Origin: Anaerolineales bacterium UBA1136
GTDB taxonomy: Bacteria > Chloroflexota > Anaerolineae > Anaerolineales > UBA11657
Direction: 5' to 3'
Length of the DNA stretch: 12,880 nucleotides
NCBI GenBank assembly: GCA_002311455.1
Contig: DCAJ01000072.1
Span: forward strand, 7,376-20,255
The notes beneath the pieces were generated by a model that made no database searches, was not told the origin of the DNA, and worked only from the letters and a program-made list of their open reading frames with translations. Shown here one piece after another: positions 1-6,837 of this stretch (position 1 is the first letter of the stretch; every line of letters starts with the position of its first letter). The position numbers were made by a program, and so were the translations under genes.

Positions 1-1925
1 AAGCTTCTATCTGTAGGTACTACAACTGCCTCACCACCAATATTCATAGCTCTAGGATATCTATCCAACACTGAAGGGGCATCCACAATGACTACACTTG
101 TATTAGCAATGATCATAAGATTGCTACCTTCATCAAACAGCTTCACAGGATCAAACCTTCTAAGACCCACTACGAAGGCCGCCGAATATATGGATGAATT
201 GCCATCAGATACATATGTAGGTAAATTGGCAATCATAGGAATATGCCAAACAATATCACTCTGGTCAACATCGAGCACACGACCATCTATATAGGTTTTA
301 TTTTCATTCAACCATTTATGTACTGATACTCTGTTTACTGGGCTTCCATTTGGAGTCTCAGGAATCATATAGTTAACAAACAAGTTATATCTAAACATAT
401 CTAAAGCTATTAATCCGCAGAGACAAAAAAGAATCCATTCACTCCTGAGCCAGTCAGTAGAAAACAACAACCGTCCTGCATATCCACAACCGTTCTTAGC
501 AATCAGACGGTGTTGTATCTCTGCCATACATACACCTACCCCTACAGAACCCATTATCACCACATACACAAGATAATCACCTGGGGAGTGAAATAAAAAC
601 ACTACGCTACCACCTGGGACCTTACTGAAAATCTCGGAGAAATTAAGATAGTAAGGACCAATGGCAAGAAAACAGGTTGTCAATAATAATGCGAACGGAG
701 CCACAACAAAAACTCTCCCGTTTAACAGTGTCCAGATGTAGCCAATTAGTGATATGGACATTACACTAATACCTAAATATCCACCCCACCACCCACTACC
801 ACCCTGACTACCTACAAAGGTTAGTACATCTGACACACTCATTGGAGGTAACAGAAAATCTGCGCCTAACCACTCCTGAACAACAGACAAGTTGCTCTCT
901 AACAGAGCAGGTAAGGTGTAGAACAAAGATGCCATTACACCTGCACCTAACCAAACATACAAGTGTGTAATTATCCGAAGCTTAGTACTCCATGTGGTTT
1001 TATTTTGCGTACATGTAAACATACGAAGTAACCCGTAAAGAGCAGCAAACAATCCTCCATATCCACCAAAATATGCATGACATACCAGCCCCAAAGCACT
1101 TACTAGAGCCAGACTAACTCCAACATAGCGCTTATTACTTGTCACTAAGAATTTATCCACAAGATAGAGCTGCAAAGGCCATATAACAAACGTAGGGCCC
1201 ATATTTAGAGCACCTAGATAGAAGAACACATGATAACGATAGAAGGTAAATCCCAAAGCGAAACTGGCAACTAATCCGGCATATTTGGATTTAGTAAGAT
1301 TGTGCACGTAAAGAAAAATCACAAGTACTGATAGTACATGCAAGATAAGATGTAGGATCTTTACTGCGTTCCAAACATTATTAGTTATTAGGCTTATTAC
1401 AGCTATAGCCGTGTAGTACATAGGACTGTAGAACTGCATTAACGGAAAGCCCATATCGCCCCAGTTGGACCAAAGCGGAAATTGACCTTGCATGATAATA
1501 TCCCGAATCAGCCATGCAATAGTAGTATAAGATTCTGCGTCATCAGTAGCTCGCAAATACCCGGGCATAATAAAATCAACACCAGATATCAATCCTAGTG
1601 CAACTAATAAAATGAATATCTTGATTCGATTGTTGACTGTTTTTCGTAGAATGTTACTGACGATTGCAAATTTAATCTCCAAAGCACATAATGACAATAT
1701 GCTGATAGCCGCTAATATACGCAACAACCAACGAATCTTTTGAACCATTGTCGCCCAAGGTGGAGATGGACCCCAATCACGTAATTTCAGGAAGGGACCG
1801 TAAACAGTATATAGCTCAGCGTGCAGATACCATGTTAATATCAATAAGAATGCACACCATGTTATAACAACGTATACACGAGATGATCGAACTAAAACAG
1901 GTGATTTCTTATAATCACGCCACAT
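1..1925 (-). CDS. Polytopic membrane protein, PTPS_related/YfhO-like (GT-C type), C-terminus cut off by window edge
   Basis: Reading the minus strand from ATG at 1925 gives 641 uninterrupted codons to position 1. The gene continues beyond the window, so its 3' end is missing. The product is rich in hydrophobic segments (for example residues about 18-34, 64-82 and 102-120, and many more to about 530). A lumenal-type loop follows with D128, D129 and E131. Next comes a G-x-FPLW motif near 147-152 and FPLMQFYSPMYY at 160-171. This arrangement is what I know from the 6-pyruvoyl-tetrahydropterin-synthase-related membrane family and YfhO-like proteins. They resemble GT-C glycosyltransferases, in which an acidic first loop is catalytic. 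From about residue 545 the chain becomes a soluble, probably extracytoplasmic domain. The start lies 29 bp after the SDR stop with no clear Shine-Dalgarno, so it is probably translated from the SDR transcript. Donor and acceptor are unknown; surface glycan or lipid glycosylation is inference. Confidence 0.8.
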   Translation of the reverse strand, partial: MWRDYKKSPVLVRSSRVYVVITWCAFLLILTWYLHAELYTVYGPFLKLRDWGPSPPWATMVQKIRWLLRILAAISILSLCALEIKFAIVSNILRKTVNNRIKIFILLVALGLISGVDFIMPGYLRATDDAESYTTIAWLIRDIIMQGQFPLWSNWGDMGFPLMQFYSPMYYTAIAVISLITNNVWNAVKILHLILHVLSVLVIFLYVHNLTKSKYAGLVASFALGFTFYRYHVFFYLGALNMGPTFVIWPLQLYLVDKFLVTSNKRYVGVSLALVSALGLVCHAYFGGYGGLFAALYGLLRMFTCTQNKTTWSTKLRIITHLYVWLGAGVMASLFYTLPALLESNLSVVQEWLGADFLLPPMSVSDVLTFVGSQGGSGWWGGYLGISVMSISLIGYIWTLLNGRVFVVAPFALLLTTCFLAIGPYYLNFSEIFSKVPGGSVVFLFHSPGDYLVYVVIMGSVGVGVCMAEIQHRLIAKNGCGYAGRLLFSTDWLRSEWILFCLCGLIALDMFRYNLFVNYMIPETPNGSPVNRVSVHKWLNENKTYIDGRVLDVDQSDIVWHIPMIANLPTYVSDGNSSIYSAAFVVGLRRFDPVKLFDEGSNLMIIANTSVVIVDAPSVLDRYPRAMNIGGEAVVVPTDRS

Positions 1926-1954
1926 AAAGAGGCCAGTTAGTTTACGTTGTAGTA

Positions 1955-2713
1955 CTAAGTACGAAGATAGGAGGCTCCATTGACATCCACTATGCATCCC
2001 GTGAGGTAATCTGTGCCTTCAGATGCAAGAAACAACACTGTGTGCGCAACCTCCTCTGGGATTGCCACTCTCCCCAATGGACTTTGTTTCCGAATAGAGT
2101 CGCCATCTGGGCCAGACAGTAATTCAGTAACCATATCGGTTTGTACGAAGCCGGGAGCTACCACATATACAAATATGTTGTGCGGAGCTAGTGATTGGGC
2201 CATGGACTGACTAAATGCATTTAGGCCAGCTTTACTAGCTCCATAAGCAGGAGCTTCAGGCTCTCCTCTAAATGCGCCTCTAGAGGAAATACTGACTATC
2301 TTCCCACTCCTTCTCTTCATCATATGTTCCACAACACAGAAAGTAATGTTGGCTGCACCAATAAGATTAACGCCCAGAGCACGCTGCCAACTCTGCTGCC
2401 ACTCTTCATAACTAGTACCAGGTACTGCATGATGTTCAAATATGCCAGCATTGTTAACCAATACATCAACGGCACCCATTTCACTGATCACATCAGTTAC
2501 CAATGCTCTGGCTTCATTTGGTTGGGTAATATCTGCCTGGAACATACTGTGATTCCCGCCATCCAGAGATTGCAATGTGTCCTGAGCCGCCATTTTGCCC
2601 TTGTTGTAATGTACGGCTACGCTGGCACCCGCGTTCGAGAAAGCCTGTGCTACCGAACGTCCTATACCACGTGATGCTCCAGTAATCAACACTCTCTGCT
2701 CATCAAAATTCAT
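1955..2713 (-). CDS. Short-chain dehydrogenase/reductase (FabG-like SDR)
   Basis: This is a 252-residue classical SDR, the usual length, predicted cytoplasmic and NAD(P)H-dependent. The Rossmann glycine motif TGASRGIG is at 11-18, NNAG at 87-90 and the structural Asn at N116. The catalytic set is S144, Y157 and K161 (YGASK). APGFVQTDM near 186-194 is the usual segment after the active site. The ATG at 2713 is supported by GGAG five bases upstream. The best-known relatives are 3-oxoacyl-ACP reductases (FabG), but this fold acts on many alcohols and ketones and the substrate cannot be told. There is no fatty-acid gene nearby. It is transcribed away from lutA and followed by the truncated membrane protein, so it could serve sugar or lipid modification or simply be a stand-alone reductase. 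The family call is certain, the function is not. Confidence 0.93.
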   Translation of the reverse strand: MNFDEQRVLITGASRGIGRSVAQAFSNAGASVAVHYNKGKMAAQDTLQSLDGGNHSMFQADITQPNEARALVTDVISEMGAVDVLVNNAGIFEHHAVPGTSYEEWQQSWQRALGVNLIGAANITFCVVEHMMKRRSGKIVSISSRGAFRGEPEAPAYGASKAGLNAFSQSMAQSLAPHNIFVYVVAPGFVQTDMVTELLSGPDGDSIRKQSPLGRVAIPEEVAHTVLFLASEGTDYLTGCIVDVNGASYLRT

Positions 2714-2743
2714 AGATTCTCCTGTAGGAATATTTGTGCAATC

Positions 2744-2774
2744 TATATACTGCCCATCATTTTATCGATCGCAA
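2744..2774 (-). promoter_or_regulatory. Candidate sigma70 promoter of the SDR gene
   Basis: On the minus strand TTGCGA (2774-2769) precedes TATATA (2749-2744) with a 19-bp spacer, slightly long. The expected transcript start is near 2737, giving a leader of about 24 nt that contains the GGAG ribosome site. Both hexamers are imperfect, so this is only a plausible assignment. Confidence 0.4.
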
Positions 2775-2809
2775 GGCTATAAATCTACAGTCGCCCAGTA
2801 AGTGTATTC

Positions 2810-2819
2810 AGTATATACT
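2810..2819 (+). promoter_or_regulatory. Perfect palindrome AGTATATACT containing a consensus-like -10 box (TATACT), lut-facing
   Basis: AGTATATACT is a perfect 10-bp inverted repeat, and its right half includes TATACT (2814-2819), five of six with TATAAT. Transcription would start near 2826, leaving a leader of about 117 nt before lutA. I see no good -35 at 17 bp, which suggests an activated promoter or an operator rather than a strong constitutive one. The core CAGTATATA recurs on the minus strand at the SDR -10 (2752-2744), so one regulator could contact both promoters. That last step is inference. Confidence 0.4.
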
Positions 2820-2841
2820 ATGGAAACTCGGATAGCCAACA

Positions 2842-2868
2842 TAGCGTTTGTAGCGTTTGTAGCATTTG
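2842..2868 (+). repeat. Three tandem copies of a 9-bp unit, TAGCGTTTG
   Basis: Units at 2842-2850 and 2851-2859 are identical (TAGCGTTTG). The third, 2860-2868, differs by one base (TAGCATTTG). The array lies between the upstream -10 box and the lutA start, in frame with an N-terminal extension of lutA, where it would encode a repeated FVA. It may be an iterated protein-binding site or a slippage-prone tract in the leader. Confidence 0.85.
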
Positions 2869-2899
2869 TCACCCATCCTGCGCCTGTGAATGCATCTCC

Positions 2900-2929
2900 G
2901 CGACAGAAATGGACTGAAAACAGTATTAT
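2900..2929 (+). promoter_or_regulatory. Alternative, lutA-proximal promoter candidate
   Basis: GCGACA (2900-2905, four of six with TTGACA) and TATTAT (2924-2929, five of six with TATAAT) are separated by 18 bp. A start near 2936 would leave about 7 nt before ATG 2943. That would be a nearly leaderless message and would fit the lack of a Shine-Dalgarno there. It competes with the upstream -10 at 2814-2819; sequence alone cannot choose between them. Confidence 0.35.
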
Positions 2930-2942
2930 TTTTCAAAGTATT

Positions 2943-3698
2943 ATGAATATCAAAATGACTAAGACAACACAATCTACTGCTCAACTACTTGTTACATGCA
3001 TGGTGGATGCTATCTATCCACAGGTTGGTACAGCAGTAAAGAGCATACTAAACAAGAACGGCTGCGAAATGAAGTTCCCTCCGCAACAAACCTGTTGCGC
3101 CCAGCCGGCATTCAATGCAGGTTTTCTAAAACAGGCACGTGCCATAGCTCGACATACAATTGACGTGTTTACAAACACCGCAGGCCCTGTAGTAGTGCCC
3201 TCCGGTTCATGCACAGACATGATTGTGCATCACTACCCGGAATTACTAAAATCTGATCCAGTTTATAGCTTAAAAGCAAAAAAGTTGTCTGAACGCACTT
3301 TCGAATTCACTCAATTCTTAGTGGACAAGCTCGGTTTAACAAATATAGGAGCAAACTATAATGGTCGCGCTACGTACCATCCATGCTGCCACGGATTGCG
3401 CAACCTTAACCTCGTTAGACAACCATCAACACTACTAGATAATGTAAAAGACTTGGAGCAAGTTGCACTTCCTTGTGCAGAAGACTGTTGTGGCTTTGGT
3501 GGATTATTTTCACTACGCATGAGCGAAATATCTGGCGCAATGCTAGACAAAAAATTGAATCATGTTGAGGAAAGTGGAGCAAATGTACTCATAGCCGGAG
3601 ACGTAGGCTGCATAATGCACATGAAAGGTGGTCTTCGGCGAAGGGGAAGCAACATACAAGTCAAACATATAGCTGAGATTCTAAATGACTGCCACTGA
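2943..3698 (+). CDS. lutA: L-lactate utilisation protein LutA (LldE), CCG-domain Fe-S subunit
   Basis: LutA is the cysteine-rich subunit of the LutABC complex that oxidises L-lactate to pyruvate in the cytoplasm. Two CCG (DUF224) modules are visible. The first has C19, C51-C52 (QTCCAQPAFNAG) and C90 (GSCTDM). The second has C148-C149 (YHPCCHGLR), C182-C183 (CCGFGG) and C223 (GDVGCIMHMKGG). These are the conserved positions of LutA/GlpC-type heterodisulfide-reductase-like subunits. In the first module the Gly usually following the Cys pair is Ala. The frame is open upstream to GTG 2802 and ATG 2820, but homology begins only at about LLVTCMVDAIYP. I therefore place the start at ATG 2943 (251 residues); ATG 2955 (247 residues) is equally possible. 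No Shine-Dalgarno precedes either. It is the first gene of the lut operon and overlaps lutB by 14 nt. Confidence 0.92.
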   Translation: MNIKMTKTTQSTAQLLVTCMVDAIYPQVGTAVKSILNKNGCEMKFPPQQTCCAQPAFNAGFLKQARAIARHTIDVFTNTAGPVVVPSGSCTDMIVHHYPELLKSDPVYSLKAKKLSERTFEFTQFLVDKLGLTNIGANYNGRATYHPCCHGLRNLNLVRQPSTLLDNVKDLEQVALPCAEDCCGFGGLFSLRMSEISGAMLDKKLNHVEESGANVLIAGDVGCIMHMKGGLRRRGSNIQVKHIAEILNDCH

Positions 3699-5088
3699 GC
3701 TATCTTTCTACGATCGTATATCTGACGCACTCGCAAATCCTGAAGGACAGCTCGCAATAGCTGCTGGTGCCAGAGCAAAGCACATGAATCGTGCTAGTGC
3801 AATGGCTGAATTCCCAAACATGGAAATTACCCGTGAGCGTGCACGTCATATCCGTGCCCGCACTCTATCTCAGCTGGACTATTTTCTAGCTCAGTTCGCT
3901 GACAATGTGGAATCACTTGGAGGTCACGTATTTTGGGCAAAGGATGCAAAAGAGTGCAACCGATATATCAATGAAATAGCCAGAGCACAAGATGTGCAGC
4001 TCGTTGCCAAAGCTAAATCTATGCTTACCGAAGAGATTTCTCTAAATGAATCTCTACAAGCTTCCGGCATCAATGTAGTGGAAACAGACCTGGGTGAATT
4101 TATAGTCCAATTATCTGGAGACAAACCGTCTCACATAATAGCACCAATTCTACATATGACACGTCAACAGGTGGGTAACGTGTTCAAGGAAAAATTGAAC
4201 GTGCCTTTTAGTGACGATCCTGCTACGCTAAATGCTGTAGTACGCGCTCACATGCGCGAAATATTCCTTAAAGCAGATATGGGTATTAGTGGGGTAAATT
4301 TTGGGGTAGCAGAATCGGGCGCACTGTGTTTGGTAACCAATGAGGGCAATGGACGATTAATCAGTACAACTCCTCGCATCCATGTAGCGGTCATGGGAAT
4401 GGAAAGACTTGTACCCACACTGGTAGATCTGAGCACAATGTTGCAGTTGCTTGCACGTAGTGCCACTGGCCAAAAGTTGTCAGTCTATAGCAACGTTTTG
4501 TGTGGTCCTAGAAGAGAAAATGAATCTGATGGTCCCGAGGAACTACACATAGTGATCTTGGACAACGGCCGCAGCCAAATACTGGGAACTTCCTTAGCTG
4601 AGATTCTCTACTGTATTCGGTGCGGAGCATGCCTCAATGCATGTCCAGTCTTCCACTCTATTGGAGGTCACGCGTACGGAAGTGTGTACTCAGGTCCAGT
4701 AGGTTCTGTACTTAGTCCACTGTTGTTCGGAGATTCTTGGAATCTTCTCCCACACGCCAGCACCCTATGCGGAGCCTGTAAGGAAGTATGTCCAGTTGAT
4801 ATAGATCTGCCTGGATTGCTACTAAAACTACGGGCGAAAGAAAGTGAAAAGGGGGAATCGCCACTGTGGATGCGATTAGGTCAATGGATCTATGCCGTTA
4901 CTACATGCAACCCAATTCTATTCGGACTAGCTTTACGAACTGGTCAACTTATTAGCAGGATATTAGCAAATGAGGGCTGGTTCACTAAATTACCTGGACC
5001 TTTACAAGGATGGAGTGCTCAGCGTGATTTTCCGGCACTGGCCCAGAGCTCATTTCGACAGATGTGGGACAAAAGCAGTAAAGGTTAA
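3685..5088 (+). CDS. lutB: L-lactate utilisation protein LutB (LldF), LUD domain plus 2[4Fe-4S] ferredoxin
   Basis: This is a 467-residue subunit of the LutABC lactate oxidation complex, full length for the family. Residues about 70-300 form the LUD (DUF162) domain, with GVNFGVAESGALCLVTNEGN near 203-222 as its signature. A ferredoxin-like region follows: CIRCGACLNACP gives C310, C313, C316 and C320, and CGACKEVCP gives C362, C365 and C369. These ligate two [4Fe-4S] clusters that pass electrons on, probably towards quinone. The C-terminal tail (about 390-467) is the usual LutB extension. The ATG lies inside the end of lutA (14-nt overlap), indicating translational coupling and a fixed subunit ratio. 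Assignment is secure; lactate as the substrate rests on the lutA-lutB-lutC arrangement. Confidence 0.96.
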   Translation: MTATELSFYDRISDALANPEGQLAIAAGARAKHMNRASAMAEFPNMEITRERARHIRARTLSQLDYFLAQFADNVESLGGHVFWAKDAKECNRYINEIARAQDVQLVAKAKSMLTEEISLNESLQASGINVVETDLGEFIVQLSGDKPSHIIAPILHMTRQQVGNVFKEKLNVPFSDDPATLNAVVRAHMREIFLKADMGISGVNFGVAESGALCLVTNEGNGRLISTTPRIHVAVMGMERLVPTLVDLSTMLQLLARSATGQKLSVYSNVLCGPRRENESDGPEELHIVILDNGRSQILGTSLAEILYCIRCGACLNACPVFHSIGGHAYGSVYSGPVGSVLSPLLFGDSWNLLPHASTLCGACKEVCPVDIDLPGLLLKLRAKESEKGESPLWMRLGQWIYAVTTCNPILFGLALRTGQLISRILANEGWFTKLPGPLQGWSAQRDFPALAQSSFRQMWDKSSKG

Positions 5089-5095
5089 TCTAAGC

Positions 5096-5773
5096 ATGAA
5101 ACGTGCTCATTTTCTGGAAAACGTAAGTAGGAGCCTTGGCAATAAAACACTGCCAAGTCATGGCGAAAAACCAAGTCAACAAAATAGCCCTACAACAGCA
5201 GATTTACAAACCATCATTCAGCAATTCATACATGAGGCCAATGCTGTAAAAGCCCAGACACACCTAGTAGCTGATGAGGCCAGTGCTATGAAGAAGATCG
5301 TGCAATTACTCAACAATCAATCCAACAACAAATATATATCCTGGGACGATAACTGGTTGCCAGTAACAAACCTGGAAACACATCTAGCTTCCGCCAATTA
5401 TGAGCGCTACCAAAGCAAAGTGCCTCGGGACACTGCAGAACGAATAAGGGCACATACTAAGCTTGCAGAAGTATCCGTTGGCATAACTGGATGCAGTGCA
5501 GCGCTAGCGGACACCGGCAGCATTGTTTTAGAAAGTCAATCAGGTCAAGGAAGACTTAGTTCTCTTTTGCCACCAGTACATATTGGCTTACTCACCACTG
5601 ATCAAATTTATCCAACTATGGAAAGCTACATAAAATCACAGCCAGAGGCTGGCTACAGATCAAGCAACTTGATTGTAATAACAGGACCTAGCCGTACAGC
5701 AGACATCACGCAAACACTTACTCTAGGTGTACATGGACCAGGTACATTGCACATTATAATTATTGATAAATAA
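5096..5773 (+). CDS. lutC: L-lactate utilisation protein LutC (LldG), LUD domain
   Basis: This is the third LutABC subunit, 225 residues, with a single LUD domain and no Fe-S motif. The recognisable blocks are VSVGITG (126-132), ADTGS (138-142), LLPPVHI (157-163) and the family hallmark GPSRTADI (197-204), followed by GVHGPGTLH. The frame is open further left, to ATG 4970 inside lutB. The product aligns with LutC only from MKRAHFLENV, so ATG 5096, 7 nt after the lutB stop, is the start. No strong Shine-Dalgarno is visible; re-initiation by ribosomes leaving lutB is likely. With lutA and lutB it makes a complete lactate module, but no lactate permease gene or GntR-type lutR is present in the window. 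Confidence 0.95.
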   Translation: MKRAHFLENVSRSLGNKTLPSHGEKPSQQNSPTTADLQTIIQQFIHEANAVKAQTHLVADEASAMKKIVQLLNNQSNNKYISWDDNWLPVTNLETHLASANYERYQSKVPRDTAERIRAHTKLAEVSVGITGCSAALADTGSIVLESQSGQGRLSSLLPPVHIGLLTTDQIYPTMESYIKSQPEAGYRSSNLIVITGPSRTADITQTLTLGVHGPGTLHIIIIDK

Positions 5774-5791
5774 TAGTTGCAAACACAGTTA

Positions 5792-5822
5792 TCTATGGGA
5801 TAGAGTATTAGAAAATTCTAAT
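5792..5822. repeat. Two adjacent short inverted repeats between lutC and prsW
   Basis: TCTAT-GGG-ATAGA (5792-5804) is followed directly by ATTAGAA-AA-TTCTAAT (5807-5822). Both are perfect, with 5- and 7-bp arms and 3- and 2-nt centres. Neither is GC-rich nor followed by a T-run, so an intrinsic terminator for lutC is unlikely. An operator for the prsW promoter is the more natural reading, but it is only inference. Confidence 0.5.
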
Positions 5823-5844
5823 CATATGCCAACATTAGTCACAC

Positions 5845-5869
5845 TATAAAAATAATTATTTGCTAGAAT
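5845..5869 (+). promoter_or_regulatory. Candidate promoter of the prsW operon
   Basis: TATAAA at 5845-5850 would start a message near 5857, about 15 nt before ATG 5872. An extended -10, TG-C-TAGAAT (5861-5869), also abuts the start codon but would initiate inside the gene, so it is the less suitable of the two. There is no clear -35 and no Shine-Dalgarno, so a short-leader transcript is implied if this promoter is real. Confidence 0.35.
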
Positions 5870-5871
5870 AA

Positions 5872-6837
5872 ATGACTGTACTAATTGCACTAATAGCTTG
5901 CTCGGTGCCAGGATTAATATTTGCTATACTTTTTTACCATGCCGATAGATATGAGCGCGAACCAATCCACTTCTTGGTGCTCGTTTTTCTCTGGGGAACA
6001 GTCCCATCTCTAATACTAAGCGAACTACTTAATCCACAAATAATCAGTATTTTAGCCTGGATTTCACGATCCACAGTCACCACACTTGTGGCACCAGCAC
6101 TTGAGGAACTACTTAAAGCATTAGCAATTGCTTCTATTTTCTTTTTTGCGCGGCAAGAATTTGATGGCGTGCTAGATGGTCTAGTGTACGGAGGCATGGT
6201 AGGCCTAGGATTTGCTACTGCAGAGAATTACATCTACTACATCGATGCGCTGCAGAATAGAGGATGGTATGCACTATTTGAACTATTTGTATTGCGAGGA
6301 ATCGTATTTGGACTTTCACACGCAATGTACTCTGGTGTGGTCGGCGCTGGTTTCGGATTGGCTAGACACACTATAGGTAGCCGGAAACGTATTTCTTACA
6401 TAATAGGAGGACTGATAGCCGCATATTGTATACATGCAACCCACAATCTTGGCAGTCGATCACCTGGTTTCGGTAGTATACTGAGCATACTAATCGCATC
6501 GATAGGTCTAGTAATCTGGTATATAAGTTTTCAGTTGGTATACAAACAGGAGAAACGTATACTAGAAAAAGAATTGTTCAATGAGATTGGTAACACCATA
6601 TCAGATTACGAATACAAACAAATTATTGAAAGTACTGGCAGACCGCAAATTCTGGACGATTCGGACAATCCTCTCCGGAGCAAAAGGCTTAGGCTGAACA
6701 TAGAGCTAGCCAACCGTAAGCATAGAGCTAGGACAATCGGTGTACATATAGAAGAAGAGCTTTCTGATGACATGATTGAACTTAGATCACGTATAGCGAG
6801 TCTTCAAGCAAATATCCCGGGCAATAATAACCAATGA
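5872..6837 (+). CDS. PrsW-family intramembrane protease
   Basis: This is a 321-residue polytopic membrane protein with about seven to eight hydrophobic helices over residues 1-222, then a charged cytoplasmic tail of about 100 residues. The PrsW/CAAX-protease-fold signatures are present in order: EELLK (E78, E79, K82), FATAENYIYY (E118, N119), SHAMYSG (H150) and CIHATHN (H188, H191). The N-terminal FYHADRYEREP is the typical PrsW start block and supports ATG 5872. In Bacillus subtilis PrsW makes the first cut in anti-sigma factor RsiW. Other members are uncharacterised, so proteolytic activity is inferred from the motifs. No sigma/anti-sigma pair is present here. The gene overlaps the next one by 4 nt (ATGA), so the two products are probably made together and may act as protease and partner or substrate. 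Confidence 0.88.
   Translation: MTVLIALIACSVPGLIFAILFYHADRYEREPIHFLVLVFLWGTVPSLILSELLNPQIISILAWISRSTVTTLVAPALEELLKALAIASIFFFARQEFDGVLDGLVYGGMVGLGFATAENYIYYIDALQNRGWYALFELFVLRGIVFGLSHAMYSGVVGAGFGLARHTIGSRKRISYIIGGLIAAYCIHATHNLGSRSPGFGSILSILIASIGLVIWYISFQLVYKQEKRILEKELFNEIGNTISDYEYKQIIESTGRPQILDDSDNPLRSKRLRLNIELANRKHRARTIGVHIEEELSDDMIELRSRIASLQANIPGNNNQ

Noticed and set aside
88..294. 68-codon plus-strand ORF
   Set aside because: It is antisense to the long membrane-protein frame on the minus strand, with no ribosome site and no recognisable motif.
2324..2674. 116-codon plus-strand ORF
   Set aside because: It lies fully inside the SDR gene on the opposite strand, whose motifs are unambiguous; it is a shadow frame.
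4970..5095. 42-codon N-terminal extension of lutC inside lutB
   Set aside because: The extension has no LutC similarity and lies inside the lutB C-terminus; ATG 5096 directly after the lutB stop is the natural start.
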